Part shown: positions 8,329-17,731 of the stretch, piece after piece
Layout of the letters: every line of letters begins with the position of its first letter
Numbering within the stretch: position 1 is the stretch's first letter
Source: an uncultured SAR116 cluster alpha proteobacterium
Lineage (GTDB): Bacteria > Pseudomonadota > Alphaproteobacteria > Puniceispirillales > Puniceispirillaceae
Length of the DNA stretch: 58,473 nucleotides
Assembly: GCA_902625725.1 (NCBI GenBank)
Contig: CACOCY010000012.1
Coordinates: forward strand, 1 to 58,473
Direction of reading: 5' to 3'
Made by a program: the position numbers and the translations under genes
The notes under the pieces: model-generated
What the model saw: only the letters and a program-made list of their open reading frames with translations
Told to the model about the DNA's origin: nothing
Database searches by the model: none

Positions 8329-9756
8329 TTATATATGCTCAACCCGTATGGCGTTTGTTCTACCTGCAAGTCCAAATGGGAAACCTGCCACCACAACAAT
8401 TGCGTCGTTTTTGACAACAGCGTTTTCCTTTTTTAGTATTTTCTTAGCAAAAGATAACGCTTTTTCATAATCCGTTTCAGCCTGAAGAATTGTAGTAGCT
8501 CCATATAATACAGATAGTTTCCTCTGAACTCTTAACTCAGGGGTTGAAACAAACAGTCTTATTGCAGGCCTTTCTCTAGCTATTCTAACCGCTGTATTTC
8601 CAGAAGCCGTATAAGCAATAATTGCCTTTGCATTTATGGTGTGTGCTAGGGCAACTGCCGCCTTTGCTACGGCATGATATATTGATGGTTCCACTTCCAA
8701 CGGTGCGGGACCATCAAACGAAAAATGATTTATATGGGTTTCAGCGGAAATGAGTATATTCGCCATCGTTTTTACAGCGTCAATTGGATAATCACCGATT
8801 GCCGTTTCAGCAGATAACATTGCTGCATCAGCTCCGTCAAATACTGTGCCCGCAACATCTGTTGCTTCTGCTCTTGTTGGATTTGGGCTATTAATCATCG
8901 ATTCCAGCATTTGGGTAGCAACCACTACCGGTTTTCCTACTTTCCTACATTGATATATAAGTCTTTTTTGAATAGATGGTACCTCAGCGGAATCAAGCTC
9001 AACGCCCAAATCACCCCTTGCAATCATGATAGCATCAGAGGCATTAATGATGTTTTCTATTTCCGCGAGTGCTGAAGGTTTTTCTATTTTTGCCATTAGC
9101 TGAGCCCTACCTGCAATCTTGGCTTTAGCTAACAAAACATCAGATGCTGACTGCACAAAGGACAGAGCTATCCAGTCGGCACCATTATCAAGTGCAAATT
9201 CTAGATCTTTTAAATCTTTCTGGGTCATAACATCTGTATCCAATTTGACGTCAGGAACATTTACCCCTTTTTTACTTAGGACAAACCCTCCTGTAACAAT
9301 CTCTGCTGTAAACGCATTATCTGAGAGTGTTCTTACAACAAACTCAAGCTTGCCGTCATCCATGAGCAATCTTGCGCCTGGATAGAGTGCTTTAAAAATC
9401 TCTGGATGTGGCATTGGTAATCTTTTGGAATTACCAATATTATCACTAAGGTCAAATTGTATAAGACTACCTTCTACCAAAAATAACCTTTCTTCAACAG
9501 CTCCGATTCGATATTTTGGTCCCTGCAGGTCAGCTAAAATTCCAATTGGTTTTGATAGCTCTTTTTCGATTGAACGAACTTTCCTCATTCGCATGAGATG
9601 TTCGTGATATGTGCCGTGGCTAAAGTTCATTCTGAAAATGTTCACTCCTGCTTGAACCATTTTTTTGATATGTACTTCACTCTCACTTGCAGAGCCGAGT
9701 GTAGCCAGAATTTTAGTTGCTCTCCAAAATTTTGGCGTTTTTGTTATAAATGTCAT
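8329..9756 (-). CDS. pyk: Pyruvate kinase
   Basis: This enzyme makes pyruvate and ATP from phosphoenolpyruvate in lower glycolysis. At 475 residues it is full length for the bacterial enzyme. Motifs include the N-terminal RMNFSHG, the substrate and metal segment ARGDLGVE, the family signature around MAKIEKPSAL, and ATQMLESM. The C-terminal allosteric domain ends with VVVAGFPFG. It lies downstream of livM on the same strand (101 nt gap). No terminator is visible in between. Confidence 0.95.
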   Translation of the reverse strand: MTFITKTPKFWRATKILATLGSASESEVHIKKMVQAGVNIFRMNFSHGTYHEHLMRMRKVRSIEKELSKPIGILADLQGPKYRIGAVEERLFLVEGSLIQFDLSDNIGNSKRLPMPHPEIFKALYPGARLLMDDGKLEFVVRTLSDNAFTAEIVTGGFVLSKKGVNVPDVKLDTDVMTQKDLKDLEFALDNGADWIALSFVQSASDVLLAKAKIAGRAQLMAKIEKPSALAEIENIINASDAIMIARGDLGVELDSAEVPSIQKRLIYQCRKVGKPVVVATQMLESMINSPNPTRAEATDVAGTVFDGADAAMLSAETAIGDYPIDAVKTMANILISAETHINHFSFDGPAPLEVEPSIYHAVAKAAVALAHTINAKAIIAYTASGNTAVRIARERPAIRLFVSTPELRVQRKLSVLYGATTILQAETDYEKALSFAKKILKKENAVVKNDAIVVVAGFPFGLAGRTNAIRVEHI

Positions 9757-9857
9757 TAGAATTAATTTCTTTATGAATTGATATCAAAGGTATTTCTCAA
9801 ACATATGATAAGGAGAGTTTTTAGGCAAATAATAACCCTAATACGAAAAAGATATTT

Positions 9858-11195
9858 TTATAGTTTATTGCTAGTTTTTTCTGGTATCAAACCGCGAGGT
9901 GCAAATCTCAGAAACAACAATAATACCAATCCCATTATCAATAGTCGCAGTTGGGGGGCCGTACTTATGAAATGTGCTTTTAATGACGAACTCTCTGATA
10001 ATGGAAAAGTTAAAATATATACTAGCCCATTTCCAATTATCTCAGCCTCTATCCAAAAGAACCAGACTACAAAACCACCTAAGATGGCACCAAGATTATT
10101 CCCGGAACCACCAACAATAACCATTACCCAAATTAAAAATGTAAAACGTAAAGGGTGATAAATAGTCGGATTAAATTGACCATCTAAAGTGACCAACATT
10201 GCACCTGCGATTCCCACAATTGCTGAGCCAATAACGAAAATCTGTAAATGACGAGAGGTTACATTTTTACCCATAGCACTTGCTGCGATTTCGTTATCGC
10301 GAATAGCTCGCATCATTCTACCCCAAGGCGAATTCAATGCCCTTTCACAAAGCCATAAAAGAAAAAGCAGTACAACAAGAAAAAGAGATGTATAACAAAG
10401 TTTTACAAACAAACCTGATGCTTGTATTACTCCAACACCCAGAAGTTCAGAAGAATTTTGAAACCATATGGCTGACTGAAGATCAATTTCATAAGGAACC
10501 GGACGGGGTATGCCTGTTACGTTTTTAACACCCCTTGTTAACCAATCCTCATTTTTGAATATAAAAATAACAATTTCCGAGATGCCGAGTGTAGCAATAG
10601 CAAGGTAGTCTGAACGTAAACCAAGTGTAATTTTACCTATTACAAATGCAACAGAAGCCGCTAACAATCCTCCAATAGCCCAAGAGAGTAATATAGGTAA
10701 TCCAGCTCCTCCCAAATACCCAGACGAGGAAGGTTCAAAAGCTTCGATTCTGAGAATTGCTGGATCAAGAACAAAACGAGAAATTATATATCCAAGCCCA
10801 ACTATCAAAAGAACATACCAGAATTGTCTCTTACCTCGACCCTTCAGTCTTTTCCAAAGAAAAAAAGCAATAAAACCGCTTATTAGCCAAATAAATATTC
10901 CGAGCAATATACTGAAACCACCGGCTTGCCATGCACCAATTACGGGCGCTTTTGCAACCAGCATTGCAGCTAAACCACCAAGAGCTGCAAATCCCATTAT
11001 TCCAGCATTAAATAGGCCTGCATATCCCCATTGCAGATTAACACCGAGCGACATTATAGCTGAGATTAGGCATAGATTTAAAATTGCTAGCATCAAATTC
11101 CAACTTTGGAAAAATCCTACAATTAAAAGCGCTCCAAACATAAGCAAAAAAATTAGTGCTAACTGTCTTTTTGAATTTTTGAATGTTGTATTCAT
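9858..11195 (-). CDS. livM: Branched-chain amino acid-type ABC transporter permease (LivM)
   Basis: This 445-residue polytopic permease has the LivM-type core (NLQWGYAGLFNAGIMGFAALG; RSDYLAIATLGISEI; the EAA-like RAIRDNEIAASAMGKN). The N-terminal part and a loop near residue 110-150 make it longer than E. coli LivM. It overlaps livH by 4 nt and is the last gene of the importer operon. Substrate is probably branched-chain or other hydrophobic amino acids, but the HAAT family also carries amides and urea. Confidence 0.9.
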   Translation of the reverse strand: MNTTFKNSKRQLALIFLLMFGALLIVGFFQSWNLMLAILNLCLISAIMSLGVNLQWGYAGLFNAGIMGFAALGGLAAMLVAKAPVIGAWQAGGFSILLGIFIWLISGFIAFFLWKRLKGRGKRQFWYVLLIVGLGYIISRFVLDPAILRIEAFEPSSSGYLGGAGLPILLSWAIGGLLAASVAFVIGKITLGLRSDYLAIATLGISEIVIFIFKNEDWLTRGVKNVTGIPRPVPYEIDLQSAIWFQNSSELLGVGVIQASGLFVKLCYTSLFLVVLLFLLWLCERALNSPWGRMMRAIRDNEIAASAMGKNVTSRHLQIFVIGSAIVGIAGAMLVTLDGQFNPTIYHPLRFTFLIWVMVIVGGSGNNLGAILGGFVVWFFWIEAEIIGNGLVYILTFPLSESSSLKAHFISTAPQLRLLIMGLVLLLFLRFAPRGLIPEKTSNKL

Positions 11196-12205
11196 AACGT
11201 TCTTCCACGAAAAAGACCGGTAGGTTTTATAAGTAAAACAATAACGAGCAAAACAAATGAAACAGCGAATTTATACTCTGTAGATAACATTTGAACAAGT
11301 CCTTGGGGAGCCCACTCTTCGGGGACGAGATAGGTGAGGAAGCGCTTATAAGCAAAAGTGATAAAAGCCTCTGAAAAGGCGATAATATATCCTCCCAAAA
11401 CAGCACCCAGAGGATTACCTACTCCTCCTACAATAGCTGCTGCAAATATTGGTAGAACCAGCTGGAGATATACGAATGGCTTATAACCTTTATCAAGTCC
11501 ATATAAAGTACCCGCCACAGAAGCAAGAATACCCACTAAAACCCATGTGATAACTATGACTTGGTTAGGCTTTATTCCTGATAATAAGGCTAAATCCTCA
11601 TTATCTGAAAAAGCCCTCATTGATTTACCCGTTTTTGTTTTATTGAGGAACCAAAAAATGTAAGTTACCAACAACAGTGTTACAATGACCGTTATTGCTT
11701 GTGTTGTTCTGATAGATAATCCTTCAGCCAATCCTGTTATTTGCTTAAACTCAGATGCTTTGATAATAAAACGCTCACCATCGTCAAAGTTCTTTTTGGA
11801 TGTACCAATAAAAAAACGAATTAACCCAGCAAGGAAAAACATCACACCCACAGATACAATCATAAAAGTAACTGGCTGAACACGCTGGTTTTGGTAATAT
11901 CTAAAAACAACCTTATCTAAACCTAGCAATAAAATTATAGTTGCTATAATTGAGAATGGGAGAGCCAAAAGAGCCGTTGGTAAAGGCTGAATAGAAATAC
12001 CAAGGGACTGAATTAACCAAATCATAAAAATGCTTATCATAGTGCCGAAGGACATAATCTCGCCATGTGCAAAATTGGAAAAACGCAAGACGGCATACAC
12101 CATTGTTATACCGAGGGCGCCAAGAGCAAGCTGACTTCCGTATGCAAGGGAGGGTACAATAATATAATTTGCAAGAAGTGTAATTGCGTTTACGATATCT
12201 ATCAT
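11192..12205 (-). CDS. livH: Branched-chain amino acid-type ABC transporter permease (LivH)
   Basis: This 337-residue LivH-family permease has YGSQLALGALGITMVYAV near the N-terminus, FAHGEIMSFG, and the EAA-like MRAFSDNEDLALLSGI facing the ATPase. It pairs with LivM to form the membrane channel. It overlaps livM by 4 nt downstream and lies 5 nt from livF upstream, so they are co-translated in one operon. Confidence 0.92.
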   Translation of the reverse strand: MIDIVNAITLLANYIIVPSLAYGSQLALGALGITMVYAVLRFSNFAHGEIMSFGTMISIFMIWLIQSLGISIQPLPTALLALPFSIIATIILLLGLDKVVFRYYQNQRVQPVTFMIVSVGVMFFLAGLIRFFIGTSKKNFDDGERFIIKASEFKQITGLAEGLSIRTTQAITVIVTLLLVTYIFWFLNKTKTGKSMRAFSDNEDLALLSGIKPNQVIVITWVLVGILASVAGTLYGLDKGYKPFVYLQLVLPIFAAAIVGGVGNPLGAVLGGYIIAFSEAFITFAYKRFLTYLVPEEWAPQGLVQMLSTEYKFAVSFVLLVIVLLIKPTGLFRGRTL

Positions 12206-12210
12206 CGCTA

Positions 12211-12915
12211 TCAGCCCCCTAAAAAAGCCTGTCTAACGCTAGAATTTTCAAGAAGAGCGGCGCCTGTATCCGTGAACTTATTTTCACCTTGGACTAACAC
12301 AAAGCCACTATCGGCAATCTGCAGTGCTTGCTTCGCATTTTGTTCAACCATAATCACGGCCACGCCTGTCTTAGCTATATCGATTATTCTATCAAATAAC
12401 TCATCCATTACGATTGGTGATACGCCAGCTGTCGGTTCATCTAGCATTAAAATCTTTGGCTGAGTCATTAACGCTCTTGCAACGGCTACTTGCTGCCTTT
12501 GTCCTCCCGATAGTTCACCTGCTGCTTGCTCTTGCTTGGTCTTTAAAATAGGAAATAATTCAAAAATCTCGGCTATAGTGCGACTTAAATCATCAAATCG
12601 CACAAATGCTCCCATTTCTAAATTTTCCAAAACAGTCATAGAAGGAAAAACATTATTAGTTTGTGGCACGTAAGCCATCCCTAACATCACCCGCTGTTCG
12701 GGTCTAAGATTTACGATATCTTTTCCCTGAATAGTAACAGAGCCTTTTTTCAAAGGAAGCATCCCAAATAATGCTTTCATTGCTGTTGATTTGCCAGCCC
12801 CGTTAGGACCTACAATTACCGCGATTTTTCCCTTATCGACTGATATAGAGCATCCATTCAATATCATACTTGCACCATAACCAGCATACATATCTTTTCC
12901 TGCAAAAAAAGTCAT
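12211..12915 (-). CDS. livF: Branched-chain amino acid-type ABC transporter ATPase (LivF)
   Basis: This 234-residue ABC ATPase has Walker A GPNGAGKS, signature LSGGQRQQVAVARAL and Walker B ILMLDEPTAGVSP. The ATPGVS-type extension after Walker B and the absence of extra domains fit LivF. It forms the motor with LivG. Adjacent to livG (33 nt) and livH (5 nt). Confidence 0.92.
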   Translation of the reverse strand: MTFFAGKDMYAGYGASMILNGCSISVDKGKIAVIVGPNGAGKSTAMKALFGMLPLKKGSVTIQGKDIVNLRPEQRVMLGMAYVPQTNNVFPSMTVLENLEMGAFVRFDDLSRTIAEIFELFPILKTKQEQAAGELSGGQRQQVAVARALMTQPKILMLDEPTAGVSPIVMDELFDRIIDIAKTGVAVIMVEQNAKQALQIADSGFVLVQGENKFTDTGAALLENSSVRQAFLGG

Positions 12916-12948
12916 TTGAAATTACCTATGAAAATTTTTTATCAAAAT

Positions 12949-13719
12949 TCATGATTTGTTTTTCATCCCACGACCTAGATATGCTTCGATCACATCAGGA
13001 TTCTTTTTTATTGCCTCGATACTATCCATTGCTAATACACTTCCTTCTGCCATTACAACAACACTATCAGACAGTTTGCCAATGAATTCCATATCATGCT
13101 CAATCATACAAAAAGTATATCCTCTCTCTTGATTTAGCCGGATAATAGCTTCACCAAGATGATTGAGAAGTGTTCTATTAACTCCAGCACCGACCTCATC
13201 TAGGAATACTATTTTCGCGTCAACCATCATACATCTTCCAAGCTCAAGGAGTTTTTTTTGGCCGCCTGACAAATTTCCTGCTGGTTCATCCGCTAATTTT
13301 TGCAGATTAAGAAATGAAAGTACTTCTTCTGCTTTTTCCTCTAAATGTTTTTCTTCTTGCCTTATTTTATCTGCTCGTAACCACACATTGAATAGTGTCT
13401 CACCTGACTGACCTGGCGGAACCATCATTAGATTATCTCGAACAGTTAACGTTGAAAATTCGTGTGCAATCTGAAATGTGCGCATTACCCCTTTCGCAAA
13501 TAGTGCATGCGGAGGGAGTCCGGTTATTTCTACTTCATTAAGAAACACTTGACCAGAGGTTGGCAGATGAAGTCCTGCAATGACATTGAATAAAGTAGTT
13601 TTTCCGGCACCATTTGGCCCTATCAAACCTGTAATTTTACCTGTCTCTATAGAGAGGGAAACGTTATTGACAGCGTGTATACCGCCAAACCATTTATCTA
13701 AGTTTTTTATCTTCAGCAT
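12949..13719 (-). CDS. livG: Branched-chain amino acid-type ABC transporter ATPase (LivG)
   Basis: This 256-residue ABC ATPase has Walker A GPNGAGKT, the LivG-type RTFQIAHEF Q-loop, signature LSGGQKKLLELGRCM, and the H-loop in MIEHDMEFI. Walker B is IVFLDEVGAGV, where the usual DEP is DEV, a conservative change seen in some HAAT ATPases. It follows the binding-protein gene, with a terminator-like hairpin in the 78-nt gap. Confidence 0.92.
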   Translation of the reverse strand: MLKIKNLDKWFGGIHAVNNVSLSIETGKITGLIGPNGAGKTTLFNVIAGLHLPTSGQVFLNEVEITGLPPHALFAKGVMRTFQIAHEFSTLTVRDNLMMVPPGQSGETLFNVWLRADKIRQEEKHLEEKAEEVLSFLNLQKLADEPAGNLSGGQKKLLELGRCMMVDAKIVFLDEVGAGVNRTLLNHLGEAIIRLNQERGYTFCMIEHDMEFIGKLSDSVVVMAEGSVLAMDSIEAIKKNPDVIEAYLGRGMKNKS

Positions 13720-13751
13720 TAAATCAATACTTCAACCTAAAAAAATTTGGC

Positions 13752-13784
13752 AAAAAAAACGACCCAGTAAAAACTGGGTCGTTT
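13752..13784 (-). terminator. Strong intrinsic terminator or attenuator between the binding-protein gene and livG
   Basis: AAACGACCCAG (13757-13767) pairs with CTGGGTCGTTT (13774-13784) over a 6-nt loop. Read on the minus strand, the stem is followed by eight T (13759-13752). It sits 13 nt after the binding-protein stop. Such hairpins usually let the binding protein be made in excess over the membrane and ATPase parts. Confidence 0.88.
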
Positions 13785-13797
13785 AAATAGTGTTAAT

Positions 13798-14979
13798 TTA
13801 ACGGTATTTGACTGTCTCAAATTTTCCATTTTGAACTTCATATTGAAGATATGAACCGCCTGACTCTCCTGGGCCAATTAATTCAACTGCAGATGCACCG
13901 ACATAATCAACGTCTCCACCGTCTGCCAAAATCTTCATAGCCTTTGCCAATTCACCAGGGTAAATCTTTTCACCAGGTGCATTGGCAACATCCATAACAT
14001 GGCCTTTCAAATCTGAAGACGATGACGAACCTGCAGCCTGCATTGCAAGCATAATGAGGGCAGCTGCGTCATAATATTCACCTGCATATACATTATACTC
14101 GTGACCCGCATCTGCGAATAATGATTTAAATGTTGCATCACCAGGGCTATCTGTTCCAGCTGAAGCACCAAAAGAACCATTAATCTGAGTACCGAAAGTC
14201 TTAGTTAGACTATCTGCATACATCCCATCTGGTAAAAAGAAGGTTTCGAAAGAGCCCCTGTCCAATGATTCTTGTATTATTGTTCCGCCGCCTCCATCAG
14301 CATAGCCTGCAACAACGAGTATATCCCCACCTGCTTGGGCTAAAGCAGCAGCGTCTGCACTATAATCACCCTTATTCTCTTCATGACCAGCGTTAATGGT
14401 CACAGAACCACCTCCAGCCACAAAATTACTTTCTATTGCGCTACCCAAACCCTTGCCGTAGTCGTTGTTGACATAAGTAATAGCAATCGACTTGTAACCC
14501 TCTTCTTTAAGAATCTCAGCCAGCACTTCAGCAGAACGGGCATCTGATGGAGCAGTTCTAAAAAATAGCCCATTATCCTCAACCGTTGACAGGACAGGCG
14601 CGGTTGCTGAACCAGAAATCATAACAATACCATTTGGCATTGCAACACCTTCTAAGACAGCTTGTGTTGCTCCTGAGCACATGGCTCCTACGATTGCATT
14701 TACGTTTTCAGCGGTTACCAACCTTTCTCCTGTTGCAACAGCCGCTGCAGTATCTGCACACGTCGAGTCCCCAGTTACTGCCACAACGTTGCTACCTCCA
14801 AGCAAAGATTTACTCTTAGCCACTTCAGCGATAGCCATTTGCGCCCCGTTATTCATTGCAGGCGCCAACGACTCTAATGGCCCCGTAAAACCAAGTGAAA
14901 TGCCAATTTTAATATCTTCTGCTAGCACTGGAGAAGCCAGCATAAACATTATAGCAGGAACACCGATAATTTTCTTCAT
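13798..14979 (-). CDS. Periplasmic ligand-binding protein of the branched-chain amino acid (HAAT) ABC importer
   Basis: This 393-residue protein has a signal peptide (KKIIGVPAIMFMLASPVLA, cleavage expected before EDIKIG) and a type I periplasmic-binding fold: IGISLGFTGPLESLAP, then GAMCSGATQAVLEG, ITYVNNDYGKG and SGSATAPVLS. It is the receptor of the liv operon, first in transcription order. The start has GGGAGAT spaced 6 nt upstream. Ligand specificity cannot be read directly; LivK-like is the best guess. Confidence 0.88.
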   Translation of the reverse strand: MKKIIGVPAIMFMLASPVLAEDIKIGISLGFTGPLESLAPAMNNGAQMAIAEVAKSKSLLGGSNVVAVTGDSTCADTAAAVATGERLVTAENVNAIVGAMCSGATQAVLEGVAMPNGIVMISGSATAPVLSTVEDNGLFFRTAPSDARSAEVLAEILKEEGYKSIAITYVNNDYGKGLGSAIESNFVAGGGSVTINAGHEENKGDYSADAAALAQAGGDILVVAGYADGGGGTIIQESLDRGSFETFFLPDGMYADSLTKTFGTQINGSFGASAGTDSPGDATFKSLFADAGHEYNVYAGEYYDAAALIMLAMQAAGSSSSSDLKGHVMDVANAPGEKIYPGELAKAMKILADGGDVDYVGASAVELIGPGESGGSYLQYEVQNGKFETVKYR

Positions 14980-15005
14980 ATTTATCTCCCATTAAATAAA
15001 CGTCG

Positions 15006-15041
15006 TTTTTACATCTATCTTAAAATTAAATGATGTAAAAA
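15006..15041 (-). promoter_or_regulatory. Inverted repeat in the leader of the liv operon
   Basis: TTTTTACATC (15006-15015) and GATGTAAAAA (15032-15041) are perfect 10-nt arms with a 16-nt spacer, 27 to 62 nt upstream of the binding-protein start codon. It could be an operator or an mRNA leader hairpin. If transcribed, the minus-strand version would not end in T, so it is not a simple terminator. Confidence 0.5.
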
Positions 15042-15134
15042 TCTCTTACCCAGAAAATACGCATGAATTAACAAAAAAGGAAAGGAAATCTTATTCTTAA
15101 GTAATATTAGAGTAAATTCAGTGCTATAACCAAA

Positions 15135-16457
15135 TTAAGGAACTATTTTTTGCTGCAAAACCGGCTTCATAAAATGACGTGATTCGTTTTCCCAATCAAT
15201 CATTCCTATTTCACTACATTGTGGACAAATCGGTTCATATTGCACTGTTATAGCAGCACAAGAACAACAACGCCAAGCCTTACCTCTTGGAGCACGGGCG
15301 GCATCTTGTAAAGCAATCTTTGCTCTAGAGGAGTCTGTTTGTTTTTCTGCTAATTCTGCTACTAACAAATAGTCTTCATTTGTCATCTCATTTTGTGGGA
15401 TTTCGGATAACAAACTTGTCGCAGGTGGGAGAATATCTGCATCTAACGACGCTGCAATTACTAATCTGTACGCATCTGTTTTATACTTGCTCTGACGAGC
15501 AAGTTTGGTAAGTCTAACTATAAATTTTGCTATGTTATTCGTAAACCCATCTCGCAATAAATCAATATAGTCCTGATGAGGTTTTAAAATAAAACCACGC
15601 TCAACAATCTTTGTCATTTGTTTATCTAGGTCGCTCTTTTGATACAAACGAGCAAGACTGACCAAACACGCTATATTAGACTCGTTTATCTTAAGAGCAC
15701 GTTTTAACCAAATAGTTTTGTCTTTTTGCTCGGAGGAATGGTGTGCAAGTAGATAACACAAACCAATTTCCCTATTCTCAAATTGCTTTTTTTGTTCTTC
15801 ATAATTTGCTAGTTGTGGTTTCAAAAGTGCTATTATTTCCAGTGATTTTTCCCATTCTTTTTCTTCTATATTCCTCCAAAAGATATGGGTCAACGCTGAG
15901 ATAGAGTCAGGCTGAATTTTAAGTGCTTTCTCAGCAGCAGCAATACTCTTTTCATGATCGTTGTTCTGCGATTGTAAATTCATTATCCCTATCAGACCAT
16001 AATAGGCTGTATCCTTATTTTTGGACAACTGCGCAAAATAACGTCTAGCTGCATTTTTATCTCCAGAAAGATGAGCCGCCTGCGCCGCTAATAGATCCGG
16101 AAGTAGACCTTTTCCAAGCAATTTTTCTGCTTTTTTGGCTTGCTTTTGAGCAGAGCGACTATCCCCTGCAGCTAAAGCAACAAAACCAAGACCAAGCGCA
16201 CGGTCACCATTAATTTTTCGTCTATACTGCCATCCATATGCCATCATAATCGGCAAATTGCGAATAAAACGCAAAATCCTGTCGATTAGTAATATTATAG
16301 CAGCAAAAATAACTACTAAACCAATAAGAAGACTTGTTGAAATTTGTATTTGATATCCAAGCCATTGTATCTGACTTATACCTGATTGCTTGTTAAACCA
16401 ACTTACAACTAATGCTACTAGGGCAATTATGAGAACTAAGCGAAGAATTTTTGTCAT
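15135..16457 (-). CDS. hemY: HemY-family membrane TPR protein with C-terminal zinc ribbon
   Basis: This 440-residue protein has two N-terminal membrane helices (about residues 5-22 and 40-62) and the HemY_N segment LGFVALAAGDSRSAQKQAKKAEKLL. TPR-like repeats follow. C397, C400, C411 and C414 (CxxC-x10-CxxC) form a rubredoxin-like ribbon. HemY is linked to late haem synthesis, though its biochemical role is unsettled. It overlaps the preceding gene by 4 nt and ends the hem operon. Confidence 0.87.
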   Translation of the reverse strand: MTKILRLVLIIALVALVVSWFNKQSGISQIQWLGYQIQISTSLLIGLVVIFAAIILLIDRILRFIRNLPIMMAYGWQYRRKINGDRALGLGFVALAAGDSRSAQKQAKKAEKLLGKGLLPDLLAAQAAHLSGDKNAARRYFAQLSKNKDTAYYGLIGIMNLQSQNNDHEKSIAAAEKALKIQPDSISALTHIFWRNIEEKEWEKSLEIIALLKPQLANYEEQKKQFENREIGLCYLLAHHSSEQKDKTIWLKRALKINESNIACLVSLARLYQKSDLDKQMTKIVERGFILKPHQDYIDLLRDGFTNNIAKFIVRLTKLARQSKYKTDAYRLVIAASLDADILPPATSLLSEIPQNEMTNEDYLLVAELAEKQTDSSRAKIALQDAARAPRGKAWRCCSCAAITVQYEPICPQCSEIGMIDWENESRHFMKPVLQQKIVP

Positions 16458-17716
16458 TTATCTTCTCTTGCAGGTTTTGTTCTCTGATTGTGATAAATGT
16501 CATTAATCATTTGATCAACGCCTTGCCTTGATTGTAGCTGCGTTAAATGCAAATTTAAAACTGTTATCTGCTCTGAACTTAAAACTGTTTCGCCTTTATC
16601 TAAGAGTGCGGTGAGATAAGATATTGCTTGTGAAACTGTTTCTATTAAATATGTTTCCTGAGATATTAATTGTTTAGCTATATTTTGTTCTGTTTTTTGA
16701 TTCAAGTCTCCATTTTGGGGCTGGCTCAGTCCTGTTAAGCTATTTTCCTCTGATATTTTCCGTAATTTAACTAAACCTGCAAAATACTCTTTCCAAGTCA
16801 AATCATTTGATTTGGTGGTGTTAACAATATCCTCGTTTCTTTCTTCTTTTCCTTCATTTAAAAAGAGCAAATTTTTTGATTTTTTTGGCTGATTTAAATT
16901 TTCCACCAGAAAACCATTAAGCTCGACTAACAAACTACTATGACTGGATAAATTCCCTCTTAATGCTGTATCAACTGAGTTCAAATGGTCTTTGAGAGTA
17001 TTATTGTTGATATAGATTGTCTTAAAATCCTCAATTAGCTGAAGATGCCGAGTTAAGTCCCTCCCTGTTTGACTATCAATCCATAAAATATCTAAAAAAT
17101 AATTTATCTTTTCTATTTCCAACCATTCAGTCATTGTAGCTTTAACATTTACAGATTGTGTGGCAGCCATTTTTTTATTCATTTTTTCAAACATAGATTT
17201 TAGCACACTAAGCTCAGACGAAATCTCACCAAGTCTTTCATCTTGAATTTGTTTAGCTTGTTGCTCTTTAAGAATTGCAATTTCGGTTTCTAAAATAACT
17301 AATTGCTTTTGCAGTTTGACCAATAGTCGCTGGGAGTCCAATGACCATTCTCTAGCCTCATTCAAAATGGATGTAAGCTGCTGGCTATCTCTAGTAAAAA
17401 AAAACATGTGTTTGCCAGAAATCCAGAACCAGCCTGCAAATAAAGCAAATAAAATTACTAAAAACCAACTCACATTTTTCGGTGAAAATAACTTTCCCAG
17501 TTGGTAAAACCTTTTCTTGATTAGCCTATTCTTATAATCTGATGTTGTGTCAGAATTAAAATCACCCGCGTTACCTGAATCAGTTTGTTTATGACCAGCA
17601 TATGTCTTTTTCCTACCAGAATTTTTGTCAGACATTTTTTTTCGGCCAGAACGTACAGTTGCTTTACCTTCGATCACAGTTTCAGATGCATCTTTATCTC
17701 TGTCTGTATCCTTCAT
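16454..17716 (-). CDS. Mitofilin/HemX-like membrane coiled-coil protein
   Basis: This 420-residue protein starts with a basic, polar region (residues 1-80). One membrane helix (about 82-100, VSWFLVILFALFAGWFWI) is followed by a predicted coiled coil (about 110-185). A helical C-terminal domain ends it. Its position between hemD and hemY fits the alphaproteobacterial mitofilin-like protein that replaces HemX. Sequence identity alone is weak, so the call leans on context. It overlaps hemY by 4 nt. Confidence 0.75.
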   Translation of the reverse strand: MKDTDRDKDASETVIEGKATVRSGRKKMSDKNSGRKKTYAGHKQTDSGNAGDFNSDTTSDYKNRLIKKRFYQLGKLFSPKNVSWFLVILFALFAGWFWISGKHMFFFTRDSQQLTSILNEAREWSLDSQRLLVKLQKQLVILETEIAILKEQQAKQIQDERLGEISSELSVLKSMFEKMNKKMAATQSVNVKATMTEWLEIEKINYFLDILWIDSQTGRDLTRHLQLIEDFKTIYINNNTLKDHLNSVDTALRGNLSSHSSLLVELNGFLVENLNQPKKSKNLLFLNEGKEERNEDIVNTTKSNDLTWKEYFAGLVKLRKISEENSLTGLSQPQNGDLNQKTEQNIAKQLISQETYLIETVSQAISYLTALLDKGETVLSSEQITVLNLHLTQLQSRQGVDQMINDIYHNQRTKPAREDK

Positions 17717-17731
17717 GCAGGTTTTTGCCTC

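Noticed and set aside
9778-10158. Plus-strand frame of 126 residues
   Set aside because: It lies mostly over livM in another frame, has no family motif and its end has low-complexity repeats of basic residues.
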